A DNA stretch of 58,430 nucleotides from Bryobacterales bacterium (lineage in GTDB: Bacteria; Acidobacteriota; Terriglobia; Bryobacterales; UBA6623): the NCBI GenBank assembly GCA_028819235.1, contig JAPPMC010000150.1:1-58430 (forward strand), written 5' to 3'. The position numbers were made by a program, and so were the translations under genes. Positions 42,774 to 52,747 of this stretch are shown piece after piece. The notes beneath the pieces are model-generated. The model did no database searches. It was not told where the DNA came from and was given only the letters and a program-made list of their open reading frames with translations. Numbering within the stretch: the stretch's first letter is position 1; each line of letters opens with the position of its first letter.

Positions 42774-44078
42774 CTACGGCACTCGCCCGCGCTCCTTGAC
42801 CCACTCGAGGAACGCGTCGCGCAGCGTCACTCCGACTGGCCGGAACTGGAGGTTCCGGTACTCCTCGAGCCCCGCCACATAGTCGTTCGTGACGAAGCGG
42901 TACTGGCGGTCCGGTTCGAGCACTCCCGACAGGTCAGGGGCGAACTGCAGGTCGGCGCCGGTCAGCTCTGTCTCGACGATCTCGTTGTCGAATGGCAGGA
43001 TGTTCCAGATGTGCCTGGCGGTGACCGTTCCTGCGGACAGGGAATCGCGAACGCCGCCACGGTTCATGTAGGCAACCTCGGCGCCCGTGGTCTCGCGCAG
43101 GGCTGTCTCGATCAGCGCTTTGATCTCCGAGCGGCTCAGTGGCCGAGCACACTGGCCCACCGAAACGTCCACCAGGTTAGACACCTTCGACTCCCAGCGT
43201 TCCACCAGTTCAGCCACCGCAGGATCGGCCGGATACAGGCTTGTGCGAATGGGAATGCGCCGCCACTCATGGCTGATTACCTGGCCACGCTCGGTGTCCA
43301 CCGATAGGTCAAGGCGCCCGAGTTCCCGACCGTAAGGGCACAGTTTCACTCCCAGGCGCCCGTCGATCACGAGGGGCTCGTCCCGGCCCCCGTGGTCGTG
43401 TCCCCCGACCAGCACGTCAACCTCGGGAAGTTCGCGCAGGACGAGCTCGTCCTCGTCGTCGAAGAGGTGGCCGAGCACTACGACCAGGTCTGCCTGTGGC
43501 GCGAGGGCCTCGACGGTGGAGCGCAATCCTTCGACGAGCGGGCGGGCTACCCAATTGCCCGCTTGCACGGGCTTGATCAGCCTCGGCAGGCGCGGAGTGA
43601 GAGCGCCGATCACGGCAACCTGAACACCTCCGGCATCCAGCGTCACGTACGGCCTCACCAGATGCCGGCCGTCGGGGTCGGTAACATTCGCGGCTACGAT
43701 GGGCGCACCGGAGGCCTCCTCGAACTCTCGGATCTTCTCCCAGCCGTAGTCGAACTCGTGGTTTCCCAAGCAGTGCGCGTCGAATCCCATCTCGCTGGCC
43801 ACCTCATACAACGGCGTGCCCTCGAAAATGGTTGAGACCGGCGAGCCCTGCACCATATCGCCGGCATGCAGGACCAAGGCACTTTCGCTGGTTTCGATCT
43901 CCCGGTCGATCGCTGTCTTAAGGTGGGCGAACCCACCGATGCCGTTCTCGTCGGGCAGCAAGCGGGCGTGGAGGTCGTTGACGTGCAGGAGGGTGAGCTG
44001 GCTGACTTCGGCCGCCAGGCATAGCGACGCCAAGGCCAGGAGCAGAGCGGTCAGGCGGGAAAGCAGTGCGGCCGGCAT
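42774..44078 (-). CDS. Secreted 5'-nucleotidase / UshA-like metallophosphoesterase
   Basis: 434 residues with signal peptide (1-22). The N-terminal metallophosphatase domain has HVNDLHA, HAGDMVQGSP, LGNHEFDYG and VGGHDHGGRDEP metal-binding motifs. The C-terminal substrate-binding domain has MNRGGVRDSLSAGTVTARHIWNILPFDNEI. Hydrolyses nucleotides or related phosphates in the periplasm. ATG 44078 is preferred to 44096 because it starts the signal peptide. Divergent from the repeat protein gene. Confidence 0.9.
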   Translation of the reverse strand: MPAALLSRLTALLLALASLCLAAEVSQLTLLHVNDLHARLLPDENGIGGFAHLKTAIDREIETSESALVLHAGDMVQGSPVSTIFEGTPLYEVASEMGFDAHCLGNHEFDYGWEKIREFEEASGAPIVAANVTDPDGRHLVRPYVTLDAGGVQVAVIGALTPRLPRLIKPVQAGNWVARPLVEGLRSTVEALAPQADLVVVLGHLFDDEDELVLRELPEVDVLVGGHDHGGRDEPLVIDGRLGVKLCPYGRELGRLDLSVDTERGQVISHEWRRIPIRTSLYPADPAVAELVERWESKVSNLVDVSVGQCARPLSRSEIKALIETALRETTGAEVAYMNRGGVRDSLSAGTVTARHIWNILPFDNEIVETELTGADLQFAPDLSGVLEPDRQYRFVTNDYVAGLEEYRNLQFRPVGVTLRDAFLEWVKERGRVP

Positions 44079-44189
44079 TCTCCAACAGTGTCTCACTGCC
44101 GAGAGCGCGGCAGCCTGAATTCGCTCCTCACAGGCCGCGGACCCGGCGCGCCGTTAACCCTTTGCACCTCTGGAGCGTCCAAACCCCAC

Positions 44190-44990
44190 ATGACATTCCG
44201 CACGTCCGCCCCTCATGCCGTTGCTCACGGGAGGTCCGTTGCCGCAGTCTTCGCGGCGCTCGCCATACTCCCCTCGGGTGCATTCGGTGCGACGTGCGAG
44301 CATTCCGCCGGGCGGACACTCGCCGTATCGGCGGAGTCTGTCGATGACTTGCGGATCAAGGCAGGAGCGGGCTCGCTGTCTGTCAGGGGCAGCGCTGGCC
44401 TCGGCGAGGTCTCAATCCGCGGGACGGCCTGCGCGCCGACAGCTGAGGCTCTGGATCAGGCTCAGGTCCGGTCGGCGAAGAATGGCACGACCGTGATCCT
44501 GACGGTGGAGATGCCAAGAGCACGAAGGCTGGCTGCGAGAGCCAGCTTGGACCTCGAAGTGGTCCTGCCGAGAAACTTGCCGGTGTCCATTGAGGACAGT
44601 TCAGGGGACGTGGTCGTTTCGGGCACCGGCGGGCTGGTAGTGAGAGACTCGTCGGGCGACGTTTCGGTCAGCGATGTCACCGGCGACGTCTCAGTCAGGG
44701 ACGGATCGGGCAGCATTGCCATCAAGGAAGTAACAGGCAGTGTCACCGTCACAGATGGCTCCGGCGGGATTGCGATCCGTAGCGTCGGCGGAGATGTCGC
44801 GGTGCACGACGGGTCGGGTGACATGGAGCTCTTGGAGATCGGCGGCAACCTTGCAGTCCGCGACGGGTCCGGCGGGATTGACGTGCGGAACGTGGCCGGC
44901 CACTTCTCGCTGAATGGGGATGGCAGCGGCACCGTTCGCGCCTCGGGCCTGGGGGCAAACGATGGGGATGCTGCACCCACCGAGCGCTGA
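44190..44990 (+). CDS. Secreted beta-solenoid protein with 18-residue repeats (DUF4097-like)
   Basis: 266 residues with signal peptide (about 14-33). Residues 42-130 form an N-terminal domain (SVDDLRIKAGAGSLSVRGSAG...LEVVLPRNLPVSIEDS). Residues 137-250 consist of about six units of roughly 18 residues on the pattern SGdvxvxxvxGdvxVrDG, consistent with a right-handed beta-helix or DUF4097-like fold. The charged DGSG turns are spaced evenly. Likely periplasmic or outer-surface; role unknown. ATG 44190 follows no strong Shine-Dalgarno. Confidence 0.75.
   Translation: MTFRTSAPHAVAHGRSVAAVFAALAILPSGAFGATCEHSAGRTLAVSAESVDDLRIKAGAGSLSVRGSAGLGEVSIRGTACAPTAEALDQAQVRSAKNGTTVILTVEMPRARRLAARASLDLEVVLPRNLPVSIEDSSGDVVVSGTGGLVVRDSSGDVSVSDVTGDVSVRDGSGSIAIKEVTGSVTVTDGSGGIAIRSVGGDVAVHDGSGDMELLEIGGNLAVRDGSGGIDVRNVAGHFSLNGDGSGTVRASGLGANDGDAAPTER
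44598..44939. repeat. 54-bp coding tandem repeats
   Basis: Encodes the 18-residue units of the solenoid protein. The units are diverged at DNA level but keep the D-G-S-G turn and alternating hydrophobic pattern. Confidence 0.75.
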
Positions 44991-45033
44991 TGGTCGCCAG
45001 CGCTGCAGCGGATGCCCGGGATACGATGTGGGA

Positions 45034-45519
45034 ATGCTGGTGCGCCGGGCCCGCAGCGACGACTTGGAGACGATCGTTGACTTCAACGCCCGGCTTGCAG
45101 AAGAGTCCGAAGGCATTTCTCTGGACCGTGGCAGGTTGCGGGACGGCGTTGCCAAGCTGCTAGGCGACGAATCCCTCGGCCTGTACCTCATCGCTGAGGC
45201 GGACGGCGCGCCGGTCGGCCAGCTTGGCCTGACATACGAGTGGAGTGACTGGCGGAATGGCCTGTTCTGGTGGGTCCAGAGCGTCTATGTCGTGTCGGAG
45301 AGGCGCCGGGAGGGAATCCTCAGCGGGCTGTACGGCCGCGTACTGGATCTCGCCCCCACGCATGGCGTTTGCGGAGTTCGACTGTACGTTGATCGGCGAA
45401 ACCGAGTAGCGAAGGCTGCGTACAACCGATTGGGACTCGCGCCCACCGAGTACGAGATGCTAGAGACCGATTTTGTCTTGGAGCGCGCGTCGACGCCGGA
45501 GCCTGAGGCAATGGCGTGA
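45034..45519 (+). CDS. GNAT-family N-acetyltransferase
   Basis: 161 residues. LVRRARSDDLETIVDFNARLAEESEG, YLIAEADGAPVGQLGLTYEWSDWRNG, FWWVQSVYVVSERRREGILSGLYGRVLDLA and VRLYVDRRNRVAKAAYNRLGL follow the GNAT order of strands; the RRREGI segment is the acetyl-CoA binding loop. Acceptor substrate unknown. ATG 45034 gives the family N-terminus. Confidence 0.88.
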   Translation: MLVRRARSDDLETIVDFNARLAEESEGISLDRGRLRDGVAKLLGDESLGLYLIAEADGAPVGQLGLTYEWSDWRNGLFWWVQSVYVVSERRREGILSGLYGRVLDLAPTHGVCGVRLYVDRRNRVAKAAYNRLGLAPTEYEMLETDFVLERASTPEPEAMA

Positions 45520-45939
45520 TCCCATAGGTCTCCCACCGCGTCCGCGTGGGGCCGATTGGGATCGCGGGCGCGACAGCATTGCGCGCAAGCAGTACCTCCC
45601 CCCTAGTGCTGCTCGCCGCTATCCCGCGGTCCGATTCCTCCGCAGCCCTGCTTGCGAGGTCAAGGCCTGGGACTCCGATTAGCCTGCTCTCGGCTGGCCG
45701 CTTGCCCCAAGTGCGCGTCGCGTGCGTTCCGCGCCGGGGGGATTCCCCTCAGCGTTGCGCCCGAACGGTGACCAAGCCCACCCGCCGGAGATGCGACTCA
45801 GCTGGGATTCCGGTGCACTTCCTCCCATCAGGTGTTGCCGTAAACCAGGCCTCGGTAGATCGCCCAGCCCCGCACCAGAATCCCCCACAAGACTCGAAGC
45901 TGATCAATGATCGGGAATTGTGGGCATCTAGTTGCCATA
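45520..45939. other. Intergenic region
   Basis: 420 bp of comparatively mixed composition before the DUF4143 ATPase gene. No family-like frame on either strand. Confidence 0.4.
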
Positions 45940-47103
45940 ATGAGACGCAAAGTGGCAATAGACAGGAGATTTTGCCAGATTCCGGCCGGACACTTCTTCC
46001 TCTTTGGCCCTAGGGGCACTGGAAAGACCAGCTGGTTGAGGAGCGCATTCCAAGGTGCGGCGTGGATCGACCTCCTCGATCCATCCCAGCATCGCCGCTA
46101 TCTCGCGCGGCCGGAGCGCCTGCGCGAGGTAGCCGCTGCGACCGTCGAGGGGTCGGACATCGTTCTGGACGAAGTGCAGCGCGTACCCCAGGTGCTCCCT
46201 GTCGTTCACCAGCTCATAGAGGCTCCCGGCTGTCCGCGGTTCGTCCTGACTGGATCAAGTGCCCGCAAGCTCAAGCGGGGCGGAGTCGACCTGCTCGCGG
46301 GCCGGGCGACAGTTCGAACCATGCACCCATTCATCGCGGCAGAACTCGGGCAGCAGTTTGATCTCGGCTCGGCTGTCACTCTCGGGATGCTCCCTCTGGT
46401 ATGGGACGCTGACGACCCATCGGACACCCTGAATGCGTATGTGGGCCTCTACGTCCAGCAGGAGGTGCAGAGCGAGGGTCTGGTCCGGAACATCGGGGCC
46501 TTTCATCGGTTCCTAGAGGCGATCAGCTTCGCTCACGGCTCCACGCTGAACGTGAGTGAAGTGGCCCGGGAGTGTGCCGTGAGCCGCAAGACAGTCAGTG
46601 GGTTCGTTGAGATCTTGGAGGACTTGTTGCTCGCATTCCGCATCCCTGTCTTCACAAAGCGCGCGCGTCGGCGAATGACGGCGCATCCAAAGTTCTACTT
46701 TGCCGACGCCGGCGTGTTCCGGTCGCTCCGTCCCTCCGGGCCGCTGGACACCCCCGAAGAGATTGGCGGGGCCGCACTGGAAGGTCTTGTGGCGCAGCAC
46801 CTTCGCGCCTGGATCGACTACTCGGCTTCCGGTGCGAAACTGGGCCACTGGAGGACGCGGGCCGGAAGCGAGGCCGACTTCGTGGTCTACGGGCCCGGAG
46901 AGTTCTGGGCAGCTGAGGTCAAACGTGCCCGCAGGGTCAGGGCCCGGGACCTTAAGGGCCTTCGAGCCTTCAAGGAGGATTATCCGCAGGCAAGAGTCCG
47001 GTTTGCCTACGGCGGGGAGGAGCGCCTGGTGAACAAGGGAATCCTGTGCCTGCCAATCCGGGAGTTCCTCGAGGCAATCGTTCCCGGCCAAGCGCTTCCC
47101 TGA
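45940..47103 (+). CDS. AAA-family ATPase with DUF4143 domain
   Basis: 387 residues. N-terminal AAA_14 domain: FLFGPRGTGKTSWL (Walker A), DIVLDEVQRVPQVLP (Walker B/sensor region) and FVLTGSSARKLKRGGVDLLAGRA. C-terminal DUF4143 domain: GLYVQQEVQSEGLVRNIGAFHRFLEAIS, VSRKTVSGFVEILEDLLLAFRIPVF, KFYFADAGVFRSL, and a nuclease-fold-like end (GSEADFVVYGPGEFWAAEVKRA). Such proteins are widespread, often laterally transferred and of unknown role. ATG 45940 is preferred to 45907. Flanked by gene-poor DNA. Confidence 0.88.
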   Translation: MRRKVAIDRRFCQIPAGHFFLFGPRGTGKTSWLRSAFQGAAWIDLLDPSQHRRYLARPERLREVAAATVEGSDIVLDEVQRVPQVLPVVHQLIEAPGCPRFVLTGSSARKLKRGGVDLLAGRATVRTMHPFIAAELGQQFDLGSAVTLGMLPLVWDADDPSDTLNAYVGLYVQQEVQSEGLVRNIGAFHRFLEAISFAHGSTLNVSEVARECAVSRKTVSGFVEILEDLLLAFRIPVFTKRARRRMTAHPKFYFADAGVFRSLRPSGPLDTPEEIGGAALEGLVAQHLRAWIDYSASGAKLGHWRTRAGSEADFVVYGPGEFWAAEVKRARRVRARDLKGLRAFKEDYPQARVRFAYGGEERLVNKGILCLPIREFLEAIVPGQALP

Positions 47104-47395
47104 GCGTCCCGCGACGACACCGAGTGCCGCTACGCCCGCGGCCGAATGGCTCCTGACCGGCCCGAGCCAGGCGGGGACCGTTGCTTTCCCCGCGATAAGG
47201 GCGGCGTGTCAGTGCCGAGAAGCTTCGCCGAGCGAGGAAGCAGTGCTCCGGCACCTCCAGGTCTGACCGGTGATGCCCGTTGGCGCTTCGCGTTAGGCTA
47301 GTGATCTGGGCCCTCGCTCAGGACAAGCCGACCGGCCGCGGCGCCGACCTTGGGGCGATTGAGGCATCGGGGCAGCCAGCCTTGGAGGAATGAAC

Positions 47396-48214
47396 ATGAG
47401 ACTGCTCTCGGGCAAGACAGCGATCGTGACCGGGTCGGGCCGCAGCATCGGCAAGGCTGTCGCCAAACTGCTGTCGGAGCACGGCGCCAACGTAGTTGTG
47501 AACGACCTCGACCCGCGTCCGGCCCAAGAGACCTTGGACGAGATCACGCGGGCCGGAGGCCGCGCCGCGCTGTGCGCCGGCAGCGTGACTGACCCCGACA
47601 TTCCCGACAAGCTTGTGGCCACCGCCTTGGAAGCGTTCGGATCGCTGGACATCATCGTCAACAACGCCGGCTACACCTGGGACGGCGTGATCCACAAGAT
47701 GGGGGATGAGCAGTTCGACGCGATGCTGGACGTCCATCTCCGGGCGCCCTTCCGGGTGGTCCGTGCCGCCGCGCCATACCTGCGCGGCTCGGCTAAGGAG
47801 GATCTGGCGGCCGGCCGCAAACCTCCCTGCCGCAAGATCGTCAACGTCAGCTCGACCTCCGGCGTGGCCGGCAACGCGGGGCAGATCAACTACGCCGCCG
47901 GCAAGATGGGCATTGTGGGGATGACCAAGACGATCGCCAAGGAATGGGGGCGCTTCAACATCTGCTGCAACGCTGTCGCTTACGGCTTCATCGAGTCCAG
48001 GCTCACGCAGCCCAAGGAAGCGGGAAACACAACCTCGAGCGGGATCGTGCTCGGCATTCCCCAGCGCATGCGCGAAGCGGCGCTTCCGCACATACCGCTG
48101 CTGCGGTACGGGACGCCCGAAGACGCTGCCGGTCCCGTGCTTTTCCTGGCGTCCCCGCTCTCGAACTACGTCACCGGCTCCGTTGTGCTCGTCACGGGGG
48201 GGAGCGTGGTCTGA
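47396..48214 (+). CDS. SDR-family oxidoreductase (FabG-like)
   Basis: NAD(P)-dependent short-chain dehydrogenase, 272 residues. Cofactor motif AIVTGSGRSIGKAVAKLL, VVVNDLDP, DIIVNNAGYTWDG, catalytic Ser and Tyr-Lys (KIVNVSSTSGVAGNAGQINYAAGKMGI) and the C-terminal VTGSVVLVTGG. ATG 47396 has GGAGG 7 bases upstream. Substrate unknown; a ketoacyl or sugar-type alcohol are both possible. Its last 49 bp overlap the convergent nqrM. Confidence 0.9.
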   Translation: MRLLSGKTAIVTGSGRSIGKAVAKLLSEHGANVVVNDLDPRPAQETLDEITRAGGRAALCAGSVTDPDIPDKLVATALEAFGSLDIIVNNAGYTWDGVIHKMGDEQFDAMLDVHLRAPFRVVRAAAPYLRGSAKEDLAAGRKPPCRKIVNVSSTSGVAGNAGQINYAAGKMGIVGMTKTIAKEWGRFNICCNAVAYGFIESRLTQPKEAGNTTSSGIVLGIPQRMREAALPHIPLLRYGTPEDAAGPVLFLASPLSNYVTGSVVLVTGGSVV

Positions 48215-48396
48215 TCAGCGGAATCGCCGTCCTCGCGCCTCGGGCAGGCTCCGCAGCTGATCGGTTCGCCACGCCCGTCAAACACCGGGTCGCCGCCGCA
48301 CGACCCTCTCAGGCAGCGGTTCCTTGACAGCAGGCCTACCGCCATGATCCCCATGGCCACCGCCACGAAGCCGACCGCCAGAAGAATGACCGTCAC
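48166..48396 (-). CDS. nqrM: NqrM, Na+-NQR maturation factor
   Basis: Small membrane protein needed for iron insertion into Na+-NQR. 76 residues from GTG 48396: a membrane helix (about 3-23, ILLAVGFVAVAMGIMAVGLL), then Cys28 and Cys33 (RNRCLRGSCGG) and Cys48/Cys51 (SCGAC), the four-cysteine pattern of the DUF539/NqrM family. Its GTG overlaps the apbE stop by 4 bp, deciding the start and showing coupling. The Cys-free tail is antisense to the SDR gene's 3' end. Last gene of the nqr operon, the same position as in Vibrio. Confidence 0.9.
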   Translation of the reverse strand: MTVILLAVGFVAVAMGIMAVGLLSRNRCLRGSCGGDPVFDGRGEPISCGACPRREDGDSADQTTLPPVTSTTEPVT

Positions 48397-49463
48397 CGCG
48401 CCCCCGCACTTATTCTGGCACGGAACGCGCTGGACTCGATCTCCATCCAACCGGCGGATTCGTCCGCCACAAGCAGCAGCACAGGCAGGCCCTCCCGCTC
48501 CGCGAGTGCGATGGCCCTCTGCGACCCGAGCACCAGCAGGGCTGTCGCGACCGCGTCCGCGCGCATCGCGCTGGAATCGAGCACGGTTGCAGAGGCGACG
48601 TCGGTTTCCGATGGGTTCCCTGTGCGCGGGTCCAGCACATGGCCATACCTGCGGCCTTGGCTCTCCCTGAAGTTCCGGTAGTTGCCCGAAGTGGCCATCG
48701 CAGTGTCGCTGACGGACAGGATGCGGTGCACCAGCCTGCCGGTCGCTTCCGGTCGCTCCACGCCGATGCGCCAGGGCCGTCCCGGCGCGCGTTCTGCGCC
48801 CACGCGGACCTCGCCCCCAATATCGACCAGATAGCTTCTGTGGCCCCCATCCTCCAGCGTCTCTGCGACCTGGTCCACGGCAAACCCCTTCGCAATGCCC
48901 GAAAGGTCAACCTGCAACCCTGCGTCCAGCTTTCGCAACACCCGCTGCCGGCGGTCGAGTTCGAGCTTGTCCCATCCCGTTGCACGCTGGAGTTCGAGGA
49001 CGGCTTGCGGATCGGGAGGGCCAGCTGGCGGTGCCGGTCCAAACCCCCACGCGTCCACGAGAGCCCCGACGGTGACGTTGAACGCACCGCCAGTAAGTTC
49101 CCCGACACGCTGAGCGGCCTCGAGCACCTCCAGCGTCTCCTCGGAGACCTGCAGCGGATGGCCCGCAGGGTGGCGATTGAGCCTTGAGATGTCCGAGTCC
49201 TCCCGATAGGTCGACATCAGCGAATCGACCTGTTCGATGGCTTGGCGTATCGCCATCGCCAGCCTGCTGCGGTTCCTCGTCTCCGGCCCAGCCACAGACA
49301 CGCTGTAAGACGTGCCCATCGCACGGCCGGTGATGGGGACAACCTCTGGTGGCGGCGCTTTTCCCGTGCACCCGCACAGGGCTACGCCGGCAAGGGCCAG
49401 AGAGAAGGACCGCAAAGAGCCCCCAGCGCGTCGCTCGTGGGCCGTACTCAGCCCGTCAGCCAC
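48393..49463 (-). CDS. apbE: FAD:protein FMN transferase (ApbE)
   Basis: Attaches FMN covalently to threonines of NqrB and NqrC. 356 residues; lipoprotein signal with lipobox LCGC (Cys32). GRAMGTSYSV, VDSLMSTYREDSDISRLNR, VTVGALVDAWGFG, DLSGIAKGFAVDQVAE, LVDIGGEVRVG, AMATSGNYRNF and HVLDPRTGNPSETDVASATVL are the family blocks. Encoded between nqrF and nqrM, which fits its role. Confidence 0.95.
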   Translation of the reverse strand: MADGLSTAHERRAGGSLRSFSLALAGVALCGCTGKAPPPEVVPITGRAMGTSYSVSVAGPETRNRSRLAMAIRQAIEQVDSLMSTYREDSDISRLNRHPAGHPLQVSEETLEVLEAAQRVGELTGGAFNVTVGALVDAWGFGPAPPAGPPDPQAVLELQRATGWDKLELDRRQRVLRKLDAGLQVDLSGIAKGFAVDQVAETLEDGGHRSYLVDIGGEVRVGAERAPGRPWRIGVERPEATGRLVHRILSVSDTAMATSGNYRNFRESQGRRYGHVLDPRTGNPSETDVASATVLDSSAMRADAVATALLVLGSQRAIALAEREGLPVLLLVADESAGWMEIESSAFRARISAGAR

Positions 49464-49469
49464 TGGCTG

Positions 49470-50699
49470 CTAGCCGCCGAAGTCGTCGAACATGATGTTC
49501 TCGGGCTCCACGCCGAGACTGTCGAGCATCTTGAAGCAGGCGGTCATCATCAGCGGCGGTCCGCAGATGTAGTACTCGCAGTCCTCCGGCGCGGGGTGAT
49601 CCTTGAGGTAGTTGTCGTAGATCACCTGGTGGATAAAGCCGGTGTACCCGGTCCAGCCGTCCTCCTCAAGGGGATCGGAAAGCGCCAGATGCCACTCGAA
49701 GTTCGCATTCTCGCGCTGGATCATGTCGAAGTCCTCAAGGTAGAACGCCTCCCGCAGGCTGCGGGCGCCATACCAGAATGTGACCTTTCGTCTCGTCTGG
49801 AGCCTACGGAACTGGTCGAAGATGTGCGAACGCATCGGTGCCATACCGGCACCGCCCCCGATGAACACCATTTCGGTGTCCGTCTCGCGCGCGAAAAACT
49901 CGCCAAACGGGCCGGAGATCTCAACATCGTCGCCTTCCTTGAGGCCGAAGATGTACGAGGACATCTTCCCGGGAGGCGTGCCTTCGGGAGCGCGCGGCGG
50001 AGGGCTGGCGACGCGCACGTTCAGCATGATGACGCCTCGCTCGTCGGGGAAGTTCGCCATCGAGTACGCTCGCTCGACGGACTCTTCGACCGTCGATATG
50101 TAGCGCCAAAGGTCGAATCGGTCCCAGTCGCGCCGGTAGGTCTCCGGTATCTCAAAGTCCTTGTAGCGGACCGTGTGCGGCGGGCAGGCGATCTGCACGT
50201 ATCCGCCGGCCCGAAATGGCACGGACTCGCCTTCCGGCAGTTCCAGCACCAGTTCCTTGATGAAGGTTGCCACGTTGTCGTTTGACCGGACCTTGCAGAT
50301 CCAGCGCCGCACGGAAAAGACCTCCGCCGGCACGCGGATTGTCATGTCGTTCTTGACCTTGACTTGGCACGACAGCCGGACGCCCTCGCGCGCCTCCCCG
50401 CGCGTGATGTGGCTGGCCTCAGTGGGCAGCATCGCCCCGCCCCCATCGCAGACGGTCACCTTGCACACCCCGCAGCTGCCCTTGCCGCCGCAGGCCGAGG
50501 CGATGAAGATCTTGCTGTCCGCGAGGGTGTTGAGAAGAGTTCCGCCCGAGTTGACTGTCAGCGAGTTCTCAGGGTCGTCATTGATGCCAATGCACACCTC
50601 GCCGCCCGCCACCAGACGCCGCTTCGCCACCATCAGCACCGCGACCAGGGACAGGATTACGCCCGTGAACATCGCCACGCCCAACAGAACCGTGATCAT
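49470..50699 (-). CDS. nqrF: Na+-translocating NADH:quinone reductase subunit F
   Basis: NADH-oxidising subunit, 409 residues. N-terminal membrane helix (3-25), 2Fe-2S ferredoxin domain with ligands Cys70, Cys76, Cys79 ([11 protein letters not shown]) and Cys111 (LSC), FAD domain ([11 protein letters not shown], RTFxxT-like) and NADH domain ([36 protein letters not shown]). Ends [14 protein letters not shown], the family C-terminus. Cytoplasmic face of the complex. Confidence 0.97.
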   Translation of the reverse strand: MITVLLGVAMFTGVILSLVAVLMVAKRRLVAGGEVCIGINDDPENSLTVNSGGTLLNTLADSKIFIASACGGKGSCGVCKVTVCDGGGAMLPTEASHITRGEAREGVRLSCQVKVKNDMTIRVPAEVFSVRRWICKVRSNDNVATFIKELVLELPEGESVPFRAGGYVQIACPPHTVRYKDFEIPETYRRDWDRFDLWRYISTVEESVERAYSMANFPDERGVIMLNVRVASPPPRAPEGTPPGKMSSYIFGLKEGDDVEISGPFGEFFARETDTEMVFIGGGAGMAPMRSHIFDQFRRLQTRRKVTFWYGARSLREAFYLEDFDMIQRENANFEWHLALSDPLEEDGWTGYTGFIHQVIYDNYLKDHPAPEDCEYYICGPPLMMTACFKMLDSLGVEPENIMFDDFGG

Positions 50700-50731
50700 C
50701 GTCGTTCCTCAGAATGTTTGCCGCGCGACTC

Positions 50732-51346
50732 CTAGAGCTGGATGCCGCCAAAGGCCATGAAGCCAATCGCCATCAGGCCCGAAAGGACGAATGTCATGCC
50801 CAGCCCGCGCAGGGCGAGCGGGATGTTGCTGTACTGGAGGCGCTCGCGGATCGAAGCCAGCGCCACGATTGCCAGTGCCCAGCCGACGCCCGATCCTAGG
50901 CCGAAGACCACACTCTCTCCAAATGTATAGGTGCGTTCGACCATTAGCAGGGAGCCCCCAAGGATCGCGCAGTTCACGGCAATCAACGGCAAGAACACCC
51001 CCAATGCCGCGTACAGCGCCGGAACATACCGGTCCAGTGTCATCTCCACTATCTGGACCATGGCCGCGATTGTGCCGATGTAGCACAGGAAGCCAAGAAA
51101 CGAAAGGTCGTAGTCCGCCAGCCCGGGCGAGAGCCAGGCGAGCGCCCCGTCAGCCAGGAGGCGGTTGTAGATCAGATTGTTCATCGGCACTGTAACCGTC
51201 TGCACGAAGATGACCGCCGCGCCCAGCCCGAGCGCCGTGTTGATCTTCTTCGAACACGCCAGGAAAGAACACATGCCCAAGAAGAAGGCAAGGGCCAGAT
51301 TCTCGACGAAGATCGCCTTGATCGCGAGGTTGAGGTATTGTTCCAT
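50732..51346 (-). CDS. nqrE: Na+-NQR subunit E
   Basis: Integral membrane subunit, 204 residues, six predicted helices. [24 protein letters not shown] and [45 protein letters not shown] are conserved; the Cys in FLACSKK and VNCA take part in the intramembrane iron-sulfur site shared with NqrD. 4 bp downstream of nqrD. Confidence 0.97.
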   Translation of the reverse strand: MEQYLNLAIKAIFVENLALAFFLGMCSFLACSKKINTALGLGAAVIFVQTVTVPMNNLIYNRLLADGALAWLSPGLADYDLSFLGFLCYIGTIAAMVQIVEMTLDRYVPALYAALGVFLPLIAVNCAILGGSLLMVERTYTFGESVVFGLGSGVGWALAIVALASIRERLQYSNIPLALRGLGMTFVLSGLMAIGFMAFGGIQL

Positions 51347-51350
51347 CGCT

Positions 51351-51977
51351 TCAGCCCTCCGCCTCCACTTGGTCTGTCTTCCAGCTGCGCAGGGCCCAGA
51401 TGAACAGGCCGATGATGAAGAAGGCTCCTGCCGACACGCCCAGCAGCCCGTTCGGGTTGTACCAGCCGCCGCTGTGCACCTTGGGGAGCACCACGGCCCC
51501 GAACACGGTTCCCTGCGCCAGCAGCTCCCGCAGGAAGGCTGTCGCCATCAGCACGACGCTGTAGCCGAGCCCGTTGCCGATCCCGTCCAACAGGCTGTCC
51601 AGCGGCCCGTTCTGCATAGCGTAGGCCTCTGCCCGGCCCATGATGATGCAGTTCGTGATGATCAGGCCGACGAAGACGGACAGCTGCTTGCTGATCTCGT
51701 AGATGTAGGCTTTCAAAACCTGGTCCGTCATGATGACCAGCGAGGCGATGATCGTCAGCTGCACGATGATGCGCACATTGCTCGGGATCAGGTTGCGCAG
51801 GATGCTGATCGATAGGTTGGACAGGGCCAAGACGCTGATCACCGCGGCGCACATCACAAGCGCGGTCTCCATCTTGCTGGTGACGGCCAGCGCAGAGCAG
51901 ATCCCCAGCACCTGAAGGGCGATCGGATTGCTCTCGAACAGGGGATCGAGGAGTGTCTTTGTGCTTGCCGGATTCAT
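51351..51977 (-). CDS. nqrD: Na+-NQR subunit D
   Basis: Integral membrane subunit, 208 residues, homologous to Nqr[32 protein letters not shown] and [21 protein letters not shown] contain the conserved cysteines. ATG 51977 overlaps the nqrC stop by 4 bp (ATGA), so earlier in-frame starts are rejected. Confidence 0.97.
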   Translation of the reverse strand: MNPASTKTLLDPLFESNPIALQVLGICSALAVTSKMETALVMCAAVISVLALSNLSISILRNLIPSNVRIIVQLTIIASLVIMTDQVLKAYIYEISKQLSVFVGLIITNCIIMGRAEAYAMQNGPLDSLLDGIGNGLGYSVVLMATAFLRELLAQGTVFGAVVLPKVHSGGWYNPNGLLGVSAGAFFIIGLFIWALRSWKTDQVEAEG

Positions 51978-52747
51978 GATCCCTGCCCCTCCCGGAAATT
52001 TTCGAGATACGCCCGGAAGCCGGAATCGCCCAGCCACAGGGCGAGCATGTTCGTCACGCCGTTGCTGGTGATCGTCGCTCCCGTCAGCCCGTCCACTTGG
52101 TGCGGTGCTTGCGACGCCGATCCGGCCTGCCCCTTGATGACGCGGATCATGGGACTGCCGGAGTCGTCGTAGATCTTGCGGCCTGGCCAGAGGGCCTTCC
52201 AGTTAGGGTTGTCGACTTCCCCGCCCAGGCCCGGGGTCTCGCCGTGCTGGTAGTAGGTGATTCCGCCGATCGTGTTGCCGTCGCGCCGCACGGCCAGGAA
52301 TCCGTACAGCGTGGACCACAGCCCATAGCCTTGGATCGGCAGGACCGCCATCACTGGCTCGCCGTCCTCGAAGACCTCGTAAACCAGGGCGTGGTTCGGG
52401 AGACGCCTGACTGACGCGCGGTTCGGAGGTGCCTCCCGGCTGGTTTCGGGGTCCTTGGCGGCCTTCGCTTGGTCGAATCCCACCGGGTCGACATCGGTCG
52501 GTTCTCCGCTGGCTAGGTCGACCACGCGCTGCCGGACGCTCTCAAACCTCCGCTGCACCTCTTCAGCGTCCAACGCCTCGCCGGGCCCGGCCAGGCCGGC
52601 AGCGAAGAGGACGTTGCGCTGCTTGTCCAGTTCGGCGTTCCGCAACTGGTCCTCCTTCAGCGAAACGGCGGCGGAGGAAACCAGGACCGCGCAGACGACG
52701 CAGACAGCTCCGCAGAACGCCAGGGTATAGGGCGCGTCATGACGCAT
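51974..52747 (-). CDS. nqrC: Na+-NQR subunit C (FMN-carrying)
   Basis: Periplasm-facing subunit with one N-terminal membrane helix (about 8-29), 257 residues. The flavinylation motif [11 protein letters not shown] places the FMN-threonine at Thr225. [14 protein letters not shown] and [19 protein letters not shown] are family blocks. Overlaps nqrB by 11 bp. Confidence 0.96.
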   Translation of the reverse strand: MRHDAPYTLAFCGAVCVVCAVLVSSAAVSLKEDQLRNAELDKQRNVLFAAGLAGPGEALDAEEVQRRFESVRQRVVDLASGEPTDVDPVGFDQAKAAKDPETSREAPPNRASVRRLPNHALVYEVFEDGEPVMAVLPIQGYGLWSTLYGFLAVRRDGNTIGGITYYQHGETPGLGGEVDNPNWKALWPGRKIYDDSGSPMIRVIKGQAGSASQAPHQVDGLTGATITSNGVTNMLALWLGDSGFRAYLENFREGQGS

